This document shows, piece after piece, positions 10,776 to 19,352 of a stretch of 64,000 nucleotides of DNA (its first letter is position 1; every line of letters begins with the position of its first letter). The stretch is from NCBI RefSeq assembly GCF_020991085.1, contig NZ_CP087719.1, positions 4,794,001 to 4,858,000 of the forward strand, read 5' to 3'. A program made the translations under genes and the position numbers. The notes under the pieces were generated by a model, which saw nothing but the letters and a program-made list of their open reading frames with translations, made no database searches and had not been told where the DNA came from. This stretch comes from Roseomonas sp. OT10 (lineage in GTDB: Bacteria; Pseudomonadota; Alphaproteobacteria; Acetobacterales; Acetobacteraceae).

Positions 10776-12257
10776 ATGGACCAGGCCACCACAGCCATCG
10801 CCGCGGGACCACCCGCGAGACTCGCGGAACCCTATGTCGAGGCGCCCATCCGGGCCTTCGCCATCGCCACCGTCTTCTGGGGCGTGGTCGGCTTCCTCAT
10901 GGGGGTGCTGATCGCGAGCCAGCTCGCCTGGCCGCTGCTCAACCTCGACCTGGAATGGACGACCTTCGGGCGGCTGCGCCCGGTCCACACCAGCGCCGTC
11001 ATCTTCGCCTTCGGCGGCAACGCGCTGCTGGGCACCAGCCTGTTCGTCGTGCAGCGCACCTGCCGCGCGCGGCTGTGGGGCGGCGAGGAGATGGGCTGGT
11101 TCCTGTTCTGGTCCTACCAGTTCTTCATCGTCATGGCGGCGCTCGGCTACGTGCTGGGCGTCACCCAGGGCAAGGAATACGCCGAGCCCGAGTGGTACGT
11201 GGACTGGTACCTGACCTTCGTCTGGGTGGTCTACCTGCTGGCCTATGGCGGCACGATCCTGCGCCGGCAGGAGCCGCACATCTACGTGGCCAACTGGTTC
11301 TACCTGGCCTTCATCATCACCATCGCCGTGCTGCACATCGGCAACAACATCGCCATCCCCGTCAGCCTGGGCTCCGCGCGCTCCTACACCGCGGCCTCCG
11401 GCGTGCAGGATGCGATGATCCAGTGGTGGTACGGCCACAACGCCGTGGGCTTCTTCCTGACCGCGGGCTTCCTGGGGATGATGTACTACTTCATCCCGAA
11501 GCAGGCCGACCGGCCGGTCTATTCCTACCGCCTGTCGATCATCCACTTCTGGACCCTGATCTTCCTCTACATCTGGGCCGGGCCGCACCACCTGCACTAC
11601 ACCGCCCTGCCGGACTGGGCGCAGACGCTGGGCATGGTCTTCAGCGTGATGCTGTGGATGCCCTCCTGGGGCGGCATGATCAACGGGCTGATGACCCTCT
11701 CGGGCGCCTGGGACAAGCTGCGCACCAACCCCGCGCTGCGCTTCTCCGTCGCCGCCGTCGCCTTCTACGGCATGAGCACCTTCGAGGGGCCGGTGATGTC
11801 CATCCGCTCGGTCAACAGCCTCTCCCACTACACCGACTGGACCATCGGCCACGTCCATTCCGGCGCCATGGGCTGGGTCGGCTTCATCACCTTCGGCGCG
11901 ATGTACTACCTCATCCCCGTGCTGTGGCGCCGCGCCGGCATGTGGTCGGAGAAGCTGATCTCCTGGCACTTCTGGATCGCGACGCTGGGGATCGTCTTCT
12001 ACATCTCCGCCATGTGGGTCTCGGGCATCATGCAGGGGCTGATGTGGCGCGCCTTCGACGAGATGGGCTTCCTCCAGTACAGCTTCATCGAGACGGTCGC
12101 GGCGATGCACCCCTACTACGCCATCCGCGCGCTGGGCGGCGTGCTCTACCTCGCCGGCGGGCTGATGATGGCCTTCAACGTCTTCATGACCATCCGCGGC
12201 GCGCAGGAGACGGAGGCGGAGTTCCTGCCCGCCCCGATCCCTGCCGCGGCCGAGTGA
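10776..12257 (+). CDS. ccoN: cbb3-type cytochrome c oxidase subunit I (CcoN)
   Basis: A 493-residue heme-copper oxidase catalytic subunit with about 12 transmembrane helices, reducing oxygen to water at the low-spin heme b and heme b3-CuB centre in the inner membrane. Histidine ligands are visible in [27 protein letters not shown] (with the cross-linked Tyr in a separate helix), [13 protein letters not shown] and [12 protein letters not shown]. The ATG at 10776 was preferred over upstream in-frame starts because homologues begin near here. First gene of ccoNOQP; cbb3 enzymes have high oxygen affinity, consistent with the FNR/FixK box upstream. Confidence 0.97.
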   Translation: MDQATTAIAAGPPARLAEPYVEAPIRAFAIATVFWGVVGFLMGVLIASQLAWPLLNLDLEWTTFGRLRPVHTSAVIFAFGGNALLGTSLFVVQRTCRARLWGGEEMGWFLFWSYQFFIVMAALGYVLGVTQGKEYAEPEWYVDWYLTFVWVVYLLAYGGTILRRQEPHIYVANWFYLAFIITIAVLHIGNNIAIPVSLGSARSYTAASGVQDAMIQWWYGHNAVGFFLTAGFLGMMYYFIPKQADRPVYSYRLSIIHFWTLIFLYIWAGPHHLHYTALPDWAQTLGMVFSVMLWMPSWGGMINGLMTLSGAWDKLRTNPALRFSVAAVAFYGMSTFEGPVMSIRSVNSLSHYTDWTIGHVHSGAMGWVGFITFGAMYYLIPVLWRRAGMWSEKLISWHFWIATLGIVFYISAMWVSGIMQGLMWRAFDEMGFLQYSFIETVAAMHPYYAIRALGGVLYLAGGLMMAFNVFMTIRGAQETEAEFLPAPIPAAAE

Positions 12258-12273
12258 GCGGGAGGACACCGCG

Positions 12274-13005
12274 ATGTTCCGCTGGTTCGACCACGGCAAG
12301 ATCGAGCGCAACCTGATCCTGCTCGGCGTGCTGACGCTGATCACGATCTCCATCGGCGGGCTGGTGCAGATCGTGCCGCTCTTCGCCGTGGAGACCACCA
12401 TCGAGCGGGTGGAGGGCGTGCGCCCCTACTCGCCGCTGGAGCTGATGGGGCGCGAGATCTACGTGCGCGAGGGCTGCTACCTCTGCCACTCGCAGATGAT
12501 CCGCCCCTTCCGCGACGAGCTGGAGCGCTACGGCCACTACAGCCTGGCCGCGGAGAGCATGTACGACCATCCCTTCCAGTGGGGCTCCAAGCGCACCGGG
12601 CCGGACTTGGCGCGCGTCGGCGGGCGCTACTCGGACGACTGGCACGCGGCGCACCTGCGCTCGCCCCGCGCCCTGGTGCCGGAGAGCGTGATGCCGCCCT
12701 ACGCCTTCCTCGACCGCCCGCTGCGGACGGAGGACGTGGCCGACCGCATGCGCACGCTGCGCGCCGTGGGCGTGCCCTATACGGACGCGATGATCGCCAA
12801 CGCCCAGGCCGACCTGCGGGCGCAGGCGAACCCGGCGCTGGACGGGGCGGGGCTGCTCTCGCGCTACGCCAAGTCCCGGCAGGGCGTCTTCGACGGCGAT
12901 GCCCGCGAGGTCACGGAGATGGACGCGGTCGTCGCCTACCTGCAGATGCTGGGGACCCTCGTCGACTTCCGCGACGTGGCCCCGCAGCAGATGCGCCAGC
13001 AGTAG
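12274..13005 (+). CDS. ccoO: cbb3-type cytochrome c oxidase subunit II (CcoO)
   Basis: A 243-residue monoheme cytochrome c subunit anchored by one N-terminal helix (about residues 13-35) with a periplasmic domain. The heme-binding motif is CYLCH (about residues 69-73) followed by [10 protein letters not shown], and the axial Met lies later (SVMPPYAFL). It passes electrons from CcoP to CcoN. It starts 16 bp after ccoN with a GGGAGG site. Length is normal for the family. Confidence 0.97.
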   Translation: MFRWFDHGKIERNLILLGVLTLITISIGGLVQIVPLFAVETTIERVEGVRPYSPLELMGREIYVREGCYLCHSQMIRPFRDELERYGHYSLAAESMYDHPFQWGSKRTGPDLARVGGRYSDDWHAAHLRSPRALVPESVMPPYAFLDRPLRTEDVADRMRTLRAVGVPYTDAMIANAQADLRAQANPALDGAGLLSRYAKSRQGVFDGDAREVTEMDAVVAYLQMLGTLVDFRDVAPQQMRQQ

Positions 13006-13015
13006 GGCGGCGGCG

Positions 13016-13225
13016 ATGGACACGCTGATCGCGATCTACCCGGCGATGCGGTCGCTGTGGGTGGTGCTGTTCTTCGTGCTGTTCGTGTGGGTCGTCCTGC
13101 GCGTGATGCGACCCTCGAAGAAGCGGGACTACGAGCAGATGGGCAGGATTCCCCTGCAGGACGAACCGCCCGGGGACGCGCGCCCCGGGAACGGGCGCCC
13201 CGGGAACGGGCGCCAGGAGCGCTGA
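13016..13225 (+). CDS. ccoQ: cbb3-type oxidase subunit CcoQ/FixQ
   Basis: A 69-residue single-span membrane protein: a helix at about residues 12-32 (LWVVLFFVLFVWVVLRVM) and a short charged cytoplasmic tail with KKRDYEQMGRIPLQD, typical of CcoQ, which stabilises the core complex. The tail contains two perfect 15-bp direct repeats at 13181-13210 coding R-P-G-N-G twice, suggesting recent slippage expansion. It sits between ccoO and ccoP with gaps of 10 and 1 bp. Confidence 0.92.
   Translation: MDTLIAIYPAMRSLWVVLFFVLFVWVVLRVMRPSKKRDYEQMGRIPLQDEPPGDARPGNGRPGNGRQER
13181..13210 (+). repeat. Two in-frame 15-bp tandem repeats in ccoQ
   Basis: The 15-base unit CGCCCCGGGAACGGG occurs twice back to back and a fragment follows. 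It encodes R-P-G-N-G twice in the C-terminal tail of CcoQ. Because it is a multiple of three it does not disturb the frame, and the unit count may vary between strains. Confidence 0.85.
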
Positions 13226-13226
13226 G

Positions 13227-14096
13227 ATGGCAGACAAGATCGTCCGGGACGAGGTCACCGGCCGCACCACCACCGGCCACGAGTGGGACGGCATCCGGGA
13301 GCTGAACACGCCCCTGCCGCGCTGGTGGCTGTGGACCTTCTACGCCACCATCGCCTTCTCCCTGGTCTGGGTGGTGCTCTACCCCGCCCTGCCCTTCTGG
13401 GGCATGACCGGCCTGACCGGCAGCATCGCCCGCGAGGAGGTGGTGCCGCAGATGGCCGCGGCCCAGGCGGAGCGCGCGCCGATGATGGCCCGGCTGCGCG
13501 CCGCCACGCCGCAGGAGATCGCGGCCGATCCGGAGCTGCGCGACTTCGCGATGGCCGGCGGGCGCATCGCCTTCGCCAACAACTGCGCCGCCTGCCACGG
13601 CGCGGGCGGGCAGGGCGCGCCGGGCGGCTTCCCCTCGCTGGCCGACGACGACTGGCTGTGGGGCGGCACGCTGGACGACATCCGCCAGACCGTCACCCAC
13701 GGCGTCCGCTCCAACGAGAGCGAGGAGCAGCGGGTGTCCATGATGCCGCGCTTCCTGGCCGACGGGGTGCTGACGGCGGCGCAGGTGAACGACGTCGCCG
13801 AGGCGGTGCTGGCCTTCACCGGCCGCGCCACGGACCAGGCGGCGGCCACGCGCGGGGCGGCGGTCTTCGCCGAGAACTGCGCCTCCTGCCATGGCGAGCG
13901 CGGCGAGGGGAACCGCCAGTTCGGCGCCCCGCGGCTGAACGACCAGGTCTGGCTCTACGGCGGCGACAAGGCTTCCATCCTGCGCAGCGTCTCCTACTCG
14001 CGCGGCGGGGTGATGCCCTCCTGGCAGCGCCGCCTCGACCCGGCGGTGGTCAACATGCTGACGATCTACGTCCATTCCCTGGGAGGCGGCGAGTAG
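13227..14096 (+). CDS. ccoP: cbb3-type cytochrome c oxidase subunit III (CcoP)
   Basis: A 289-residue diheme cytochrome c. One membrane helix (about 36-55, WWLWTFYATIAFSLVWVVLY) is followed by two c-heme domains with CAACH (about 122-126) and CASCH (about 216-220). It accepts electrons from soluble or membrane cytochromes and delivers them to CcoO. The N-terminal region ends with the usual WDGIRELNTPLPRWW signature. It starts one base after the ccoQ stop. Complete ccoNOQP, so a functional oxidase is expected. Confidence 0.97.
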   Translation: MADKIVRDEVTGRTTTGHEWDGIRELNTPLPRWWLWTFYATIAFSLVWVVLYPALPFWGMTGLTGSIAREEVVPQMAAAQAERAPMMARLRAATPQEIAADPELRDFAMAGGRIAFANNCAACHGAGGQGAPGGFPSLADDDWLWGGTLDDIRQTVTHGVRSNESEEQRVSMMPRFLADGVLTAAQVNDVAEAVLAFTGRATDQAAATRGAAVFAENCASCHGERGEGNRQFGAPRLNDQVWLYGGDKASILRSVSYSRGGVMPSWQRRLDPAVVNMLTIYVHSLGGGE

Positions 14097-14107
14097 GCCG
14101 CAGTGTG

Positions 14108-15613
14108 ATGAGCGAGGCCCGGACCCTGCACCGCCCGGCGGAATCCCCTCGGGCAACCCCCGAGGCGGCGCCGCCGTCCCTCTACGCCAGCCACCGCAAG
14201 GTCTACCCGCGCGCGGTGCGCGGGACGATCCGGCAGGTGAAGTGGGTGGTGCTGGCCCTCTGCCTGGGCCTCTACTACCTCGTGCCCTGGCTGCGCTGGA
14301 ACCGCGGCCCCGGCGTGCCGGACCAGGCGGTGCTGGTGGACATCCAGCACGCGCGCATCTTCCTGTTCGGCCTGGAGATCTGGCCGCAGGACATCTACCT
14401 CGTCACCCTGCTGATGATCTTCGCGGCCTTCGGCCTCTTCGCCGTCTCCTCCCTGTTCGGGCGCCTCTGGTGCGGCTTCACCTGCCCGCAGACGGTCTGG
14501 ACGGACCTGTTCATGCTGGTCGAGCGCTGGATCGAGGGCGACCGCAACGCGCGGATGCGGATGGACCGCGGCGCCTGGACGCGCGAGGTCTGGCTGCGCA
14601 AGACCGCCAAGCACGCCGCCTGGCTGTTCATCGCGCTCGCCACCGGCGGCGCCTGGATCATGTACTTCGCCGACGCGCCGACGATCGTGCGGGACTTCTT
14701 CACCGGCCGCGCCTCCTTCGAGGCGTATTTCTTCATCGCCCTCTTCACCGCCACCACCTACCTGCTGGCCGGCTGGGCGCGGGAGCAGGTCTGCACCTAC
14801 ATGTGCCCCTGGCCGCGCTTCCAGTCCGCGATGCTCGACGAGAACTCCCTCGTCGTCACCTACCGCGACTGGCGCGGCGAGCCGCGCGGCAAGGCCAAGG
14901 CCCAGGGCGTGGGCGACTGCGTGGACTGCCTCGGCTGCGTGCATGTCTGCCCAACGGGCATCGACATCCGCGAGGGGCAGCAGATGGAGTGCATCGGCTG
15001 CGGGTTGTGCATCGACGCCTGCAACGAGGTGATGGCGAAGCTGCACCGCGAGGGCGGCCTGATCGCCTTCGAGACGCTGACGAACCTGGAGGCCAGCAGC
15101 CGCGTCGCCGCCCCCCTGCCGCCGGGGCCGCAGCGCCTCGCCGCCGGGATGGCCGCGCGCAAGGCGCCGCGCTTCCTGCGCCCGCGCACCCTGGTCTATG
15201 CCGGGGCGCTGGCCGTCGTCGGCGCCGTCATGCTCGGCGCCTTCCTGATGCGGGCGGAGACGACGCTGACCGTGTTGCGCGAGCGCGCGCCGCTCTACGT
15301 CCGCCTCTCGGAGGGCGGGGTTCGGAACGCCTATACGCTGCGCGTCGCCAACAAGACCCGCGAGGCCGCCACCCTGTCCGTGGTGATGGACGCGCCGCCG
15401 GGCCACCTGCTCTCCGCCCCCGATGCGGAGACGGACGGCCAGGGCCGCCCGGTGATCGAGAGCCGCCCGGACACGCTGAGCCAGCTCCGCGTCTTCGTCA
15501 CCCGCGGGCCCGGGCCGGCGCCGGAATCCGTCGCCGTCACCTTCAGCCTGCTCAAGCCGGACGGGCGCGTCGCCGCGCGCGAGTCCAGCGTCTTCCTGGG
15601 ACCCAAGCCGTGA
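14108..15613 (+). CDS. ccoG: Cytochrome c oxidase accessory protein CcoG (FixG)
   Basis: A 501-residue membrane protein with about five transmembrane helices and a ferredoxin-type domain carrying two cysteine clusters, CVDCLGCVHVCP and CIGCGLCIDAC (about residues 275-310), for 4Fe-4S centres; another conserved pair is in WCGFTCPQTVW and the CTYMCPWPRF stretch. CcoG is thought to reduce copper(II) for cbb3 assembly. The C-terminal third is an Ig-like periplasmic domain. The ATG at 14108 is 11 bp after ccoP. First of the ccoGHIS assembly genes. Confidence 0.95.
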   Translation: MSEARTLHRPAESPRATPEAAPPSLYASHRKVYPRAVRGTIRQVKWVVLALCLGLYYLVPWLRWNRGPGVPDQAVLVDIQHARIFLFGLEIWPQDIYLVTLLMIFAAFGLFAVSSLFGRLWCGFTCPQTVWTDLFMLVERWIEGDRNARMRMDRGAWTREVWLRKTAKHAAWLFIALATGGAWIMYFADAPTIVRDFFTGRASFEAYFFIALFTATTYLLAGWAREQVCTYMCPWPRFQSAMLDENSLVVTYRDWRGEPRGKAKAQGVGDCVDCLGCVHVCPTGIDIREGQQMECIGCGLCIDACNEVMAKLHREGGLIAFETLTNLEASSRVAAPLPPGPQRLAAGMAARKAPRFLRPRTLVYAGALAVVGAVMLGAFLMRAETTLTVLRERAPLYVRLSEGGVRNAYTLRVANKTREAATLSVVMDAPPGHLLSAPDAETDGQGRPVIESRPDTLSQLRVFVTRGPGPAPESVAVTFSLLKPDGRVAARESSVFLGPKP

Positions 15614-15615
15614 GC

Positions 15616-16116
15616 ATGACCCTCGACCGTCGAACCGGCGACCGCGATCCCCACGGCTACGACCCCCGGCGCGGGCGCTGGATCCCCTGGGCGATCGCCG
15701 GCGGCATGGCCGTGGTGGTGGCGGTAAACGCCGTGCTGATCACCGCCGCCGTCACCACCTTCACCGGCATCACCACCAGCCACCCCTACGAGGCCGGCCG
15801 CGACTACAACCGCGTGCTGGAGGAGGCGGCGCGGCAGGACGCGCTGGGCTGGCGCGCCACGCTGCGCGTCGTGGGCGGGGTGCTGGAGCTGCGCGTCGCC
15901 GACCGCGAGGGGCTGCCCCTGTCCGGCCGGGTGGAGGGGGTGCTGCAACGCCCGGTCGACGGGCGGGAGCTGCCGCTCGACGTCGCCGCCGTCGCCCCCG
16001 GCCGCTGGCAGGCGGCGCTGCGCGAGGATCGCCCCGGGCTGTGGCAGGCGCGGCTGCGCCTGACCGCCCCGGACGGCGCCGCGCTGGACGTGCGGGAGCG
16101 GCTGGTCCTGCCGTGA
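15616..16116 (+). CDS. ccoH: FixH family protein (CcoH)
   Basis: A 166-residue membrane-anchored protein: arginine-rich cytoplasmic start, one transmembrane helix (about 21-45), then a periplasmic beta-rich domain with SHPYEAGRDYNRVLEEAARQ, the FixH signature. CcoH binds early cbb3 assembly intermediates and stabilises the complex. The ATG at 15616 is used; a GTG at 15610 overlapping the ccoG stop is also possible. Its stop overlaps the ccoI GTG by four bases. Confidence 0.9.
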   Translation: MTLDRRTGDRDPHGYDPRRGRWIPWAIAGGMAVVVAVNAVLITAAVTTFTGITTSHPYEAGRDYNRVLEEAARQDALGWRATLRVVGGVLELRVADREGLPLSGRVEGVLQRPVDGRELPLDVAAVAPGRWQAALREDRPGLWQARLRLTAPDGAALDVRERLVLP

Positions 16117-18458
16117 ACGCGCTCTCGCCCGTCCTGGCCGAGACGGCCGCCGCCAGCGCCACGCGCTGCGTCCATTGCGGCGGCGCCCTGGCCCCGGGCC
16201 AGGCGCGCTTCTGCTGCCATGGCTGCGAGGGCGCCTTCGCCCTGGTGAACCGCCTCGGCCTCGACGGCTTCTACCGGCGCCGCGCCGCGGCGGACGGCAC
16301 GCTGCGCCCCGAGGTGGAGGCGAGCCCGGTGGAATACGCCGCCCTCGCCGTGCCGGCGGGCGAGGGCGCGTACCGGCTGGAGCTGATGGTGGCGGGCCTC
16401 ACCTGCGGCGCCTGCGTCTGGCTGGTGGAGCAGGCGCTGGCGCAGGAGCCGGACGTCACCCGCGCCCGGCTGAACTTCTCCGACCGCCGGCTCTCCGTCG
16501 CCTGGAACGGCCCGGCCGCCCGGGCCGACGCGCTGGCCGCCCTGGTCGCGCGGCTGGGCTTCCGCGTCGCTCCCTGGTCCCCCGCCTGCCTGCGCGCCAC
16601 CGAGGATGCCGAGGGCCGTGCGCTGGTCCGGGCGCTGGGCATCGCCGCCTTCGGCGCGGTGAACGTGATGATGCTCTCCGTCGCCGTCTGGGTCGGCGCG
16701 GACATGGGCGAGGCGACGCGAGCGGCGCTGCACTGGGTCGCGGCGCTGATCGGCCTGCCGGTGATCCTGGTCGCGGGGATGCCCTTCTACCGCTCGGCCG
16801 TCGCGGGGCTGCGGGCCGGGCGGGTCAGCATGGACCTCGCCATCTCGCTCGGCGTGCTGGCGACGGCCGCGATGTCCCTGTCGGAGACGGTGCAGAACGG
16901 CCGCTTCACCTGGTTCGACGGCGCCACCATGCTCCTCGCCGTGCTGCTGGCGGGCCGGGTGCTGGACCGCGCCGCGCGCCGCCGGGTGCGCCAGGCCGCG
17001 GCCGAGCTGCTGGCGCTGCGCGAGGGCAGCGTCACCCGCATCGCCCCCGACGGCACGGCCCAGGCCATCCCGATGGAGCAGGCGCGGGCGGGCGACGTGC
17101 TGCTGGTCGCGGCCGGGGAGCGGCTGCGCCTCGACGGCATGGCGGCGGAGGCCGTGCTGCTCGACACCGCCGCCATCACCGGCGAGAGCCTGCCGCGCGG
17201 GATCCCGGCGGGCGAGGCCCTGCCGGCGGGTGCCGTGAACATGGGCGCGCCCTTCCGCCTGACCGTCTCCGCCGCGGCCGCCGATGGCTCGCTCGCCGCC
17301 ATGGCGCGGCTGCTGGAGCAGGCGGAGGCGGCGAAGGGCCGCTACCACGCGCTGGCCGACCGGGCGGCGCGGCTCTACCTGCCCATCGCGCACCTCGTCG
17401 CGGCGGCGACCTTCCTCGGCTGGTGGCTCTGGGCGGGGTTGCCCTGGCCGGCGGCGCTGGTGCCCGCCGTGGCGGTGCTGCTCATCACCTGTCCCTGCGG
17501 CCTCGCCATCGCCGTGCCGGCGGTGCAGGCGGTGGCGGTGGGGGCGCTGTTCCGGCGCGGCGTGCTGGTCTCCTCCCCCACCGCGCTGGAGCGGCTGGCC
17601 GAGGCGGACCACGCCGTGCTGGACAAGACGGGCACGCTGACCGAGGGCCGGCCGCGCTGGATCGCCGACCCCGCCATCCCGGCCGGGGTTTCGGCGCGCG
17701 CGGCGGCGCTGGCCCGCGCCTCGCGCCACCCGCTGGCCCGCGCCCTGGCGGCGGCGGTGCCCGGCGGGACGGTGGCCGAGGGGGTGGTGGAACACCCCGG
17801 CCAGGGTCTCGCCGCCGGAGAGCGCCGGCTCGGCTCCCCAGACTTCTGCGGCGTGGCCGGGGACGGGCAGGGCATGACCCTGGTCTACCGAGAGGGCGAC
17901 GGCCCCGCCTGGACCTTCCGCTTCGCCGACCGCCTGCGTGAGGACGCGGCGGTCTCCGTCGCGGCGCTGCGGCACCTGGGCCTGACCGTCGAGCTGCTCT
18001 CGGGCGACGGCGAGGCGGCGGTGCGCGAGGCGGCGGCCGCCTGCGGCATCGACGCCTGGACCGCCAACGCCGGCCCCGAGGCCAAGCGCGCCCGGCTCGC
18101 CGCCCTGCGCGCCGAGGGGCGCCGGCCGCTGATGCTGGGCGACGGCATCAACGACGCCATGGCGCTGGCCGAGGCGCATGTCTCCGCCAGCCCGGCCGAC
18201 GCCACGGACATCGCGCAATCCGCCGCCGACCTGGTGCTGCGCACCGAAGGACTCGCCGCTCTCCCCCACGCCGTCGCCCTGTCGCGCCGGGCGCGGCGGA
18301 TCGCGCGGCAGAGCCTGGGCTTCAGCCTGGCCTACAACCTGGTGGCCGTGCCGGTGGCGATCCTGGGCCTCGCCACGCCGCTGATCGCGGCGCTGATCAT
18401 GGCCTCCTCCTCGATCCTCGTGGTGCTGAACGCGCTGCGGGTGGGGCGGGCGCCGTGA
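16113..18458 (+). CDS. ccoI: Copper-transporting P-type ATPase CcoI (FixI)
   Basis: A 781-residue P1B-type ATPase that exports copper to the periplasm for the CuB site of the cbb3 oxidase. In order: an N-terminal cysteine cluster (CVHCGGALAPG and CCHGCEGAFA, about 15-45), a heavy-metal-associated domain with GLTCGAC (about 95), membrane helices, the TGES actuator motif (about 360), the transport motif CPCGLAIAVP (about 462), DKTGTLTEG with the phosphorylated Asp (about 506), the HP motif in SRHPLARAL, and GDGINDAMAL. Start GTG overlaps the ccoH stop; stop overlaps ccoS. Confidence 0.96.
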   Translation: MNALSPVLAETAAASATRCVHCGGALAPGQARFCCHGCEGAFALVNRLGLDGFYRRRAAADGTLRPEVEASPVEYAALAVPAGEGAYRLELMVAGLTCGACVWLVEQALAQEPDVTRARLNFSDRRLSVAWNGPAARADALAALVARLGFRVAPWSPACLRATEDAEGRALVRALGIAAFGAVNVMMLSVAVWVGADMGEATRAALHWVAALIGLPVILVAGMPFYRSAVAGLRAGRVSMDLAISLGVLATAAMSLSETVQNGRFTWFDGATMLLAVLLAGRVLDRAARRRVRQAAAELLALREGSVTRIAPDGTAQAIPMEQARAGDVLLVAAGERLRLDGMAAEAVLLDTAAITGESLPRGIPAGEALPAGAVNMGAPFRLTVSAAAADGSLAAMARLLEQAEAAKGRYHALADRAARLYLPIAHLVAAATFLGWWLWAGLPWPAALVPAVAVLLITCPCGLAIAVPAVQAVAVGALFRRGVLVSSPTALERLAEADHAVLDKTGTLTEGRPRWIADPAIPAGVSARAAALARASRHPLARALAAAVPGGTVAEGVVEHPGQGLAAGERRLGSPDFCGVAGDGQGMTLVYREGDGPAWTFRFADRLREDAAVSVAALRHLGLTVELLSGDGEAAVREAAAACGIDAWTANAGPEAKRARLAALRAEGRRPLMLGDGINDAMALAEAHVSASPADATDIAQSAADLVLRTEGLAALPHAVALSRRARRIARQSLGFSLAYNLVAVPVAILGLATPLIAALIMASSSILVVLNALRVGRAP

Positions 18459-18613
18459 ACGCGCTCATCCTGCTCGTGCCGCTGGCGCTGCTGATGGGCC
18501 TCGGCGGGCTCGCCGCCTTCCTCTGGGCGCTGCGCTCGAAGCAGTACGAGGACCTCGACGGCGCCGCGAACCGAATCCTCTACGACGACCCCCCTCCGGG
18601 AGAACCGAAATGA
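18455..18613 (+). CDS. ccoS: cbb3-type oxidase assembly protein CcoS
   Basis: A 52-residue protein beginning with GTG that overlaps the ccoI stop (GTGA). It has one N-terminal membrane helix (LILLVPLALLMGLGGLAAFL) and the family signature WALRSKQYEDLDGAANRIL followed by YDD, which is diagnostic of CcoS. The protein is required for cofactor insertion into cbb3 oxidase. The stop codon overlaps the next ATG by four bases. Confidence 0.93.
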   Translation: MNALILLVPLALLMGLGGLAAFLWALRSKQYEDLDGAANRILYDDPPPGEPK

Positions 18614-18819
18614 ACGCCAGCCAGGTCTTCTTCCTGATCCTCTACTGCGTCCTCGCCCTGATCGGCCTGTTCATGGCCGGCGCCGCGGTGGACCTGCCGA
18701 TCACCGTCTTCGGCCTGTCGCTGATCGGCTTCGGCCTGCTCTGCGCCCTGGGCATCATCCGGCGCCACTACGACGCGCTGGACGCGGCCCGGGCACGGCA
18801 CCACGCACGGTCGGCCTGA
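18610..18819 (+). CDS. Small two-helix membrane protein at the end of the cco operon
   Basis: A 69-residue protein with two predicted transmembrane helices (about 6-25 and 31-53) and a short basic C-terminus. It is translationally coupled to ccoS (ATGA at 18610), so it is co-expressed with the oxidase assembly genes. I do not recognise a family. Codon usage is the same as in the operon. A role in the oxidase or its assembly is an inference from coupling alone. Confidence 0.72.
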   Translation: MNASQVFFLILYCVLALIGLFMAGAAVDLPITVFGLSLIGFGLLCALGIIRRHYDALDAARARHHARSA

Positions 18820-18931
18820 TCGCACGGCGCTGCCCGGCGCCCCGGCAGCGGCCATGACGGAGGCCATGCCGCGCCGGCCACGTCGCCCCGTCCGCGCCGG
18901 GGCCGCGGCCCGTCGGCTGGCCTATGTCGCA

Positions 18932-19352
18932 CGGACGGCGGGATGGCCTGATCCGTCGTGCTGTGGTGTTCCGGCGTCGGACCGGGAGGGGACGCCGTCC
19001 CCTCCACGGACCCTCCCCTGCCGGGGCCACAAGCGGGCCCCGGTCCCCGCTGGGAGTCTGGTGCTTCCGGTGAGCGTCCGCCTTCGGGCTGAACCCTGAC
19101 GGCGCGCGGACAGGCGGGACTCCGGAATAGCTTTGAAGGCGTCCGCAAGTGCGGACACCGTACCCGCCGAGGAGCATGGCTCCTCGGCGCCGTGACCCCG
19201 TATCAGGCTGTCCCGCGGCAGCGCCCACTGGGTCCAGGGCCCGCAGGGTCCTGGCGGAGTGGGGGTACGGGGGCGAGGCAGAGCCTTGCCCCCGGGCCAC
19301 GGGCACACCCTGCGCCGGCGCGGGTCAAGGAGCATCCTGCCGTCCGCATCAG
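18932..19352 (+). repeat. Dispersed hairpin-rich intergenic element, copy A (short form)
   Basis: One of five related non-coding elements in the window. Five hairpins follow in order: 18985-19005 (GGAGGGGAC, loop GCC), 19021-19043 (CCGGGGCC, 7-nt loop), 19166-19188 (GCCGAGGAGC, loop ATG), 19234-19254 (CCAGGGCCC, loop GCA, one G-T pair) and 19269-19293 (GGGGGCGAGGC, loop AGA, one G-T pair). Both ends carry imperfect inverted repeats related to GGCGGGATG-N3-TGATCCGT. It lies between the convergent ends of the cco operon and a LysR gene; its right end CTGA supplies the LysR stop codon (19351-19349). No protein is conserved across copies. Confidence 0.9.

Noticed and set aside
18854-19099. Short open frames inside element copies, for example around 18854-19099 and 30431-30700
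   Set aside because: Their translations do not stay in the same frame from copy to copy, they start and stop at different points, and the conservation follows hairpins instead of codons.
18932-19352. Element copies as a group II intron or retron RNA
   Set aside because: No reverse transcriptase is nearby and no catalytic domain V-like hairpin or msr/msd pairing was recognised.
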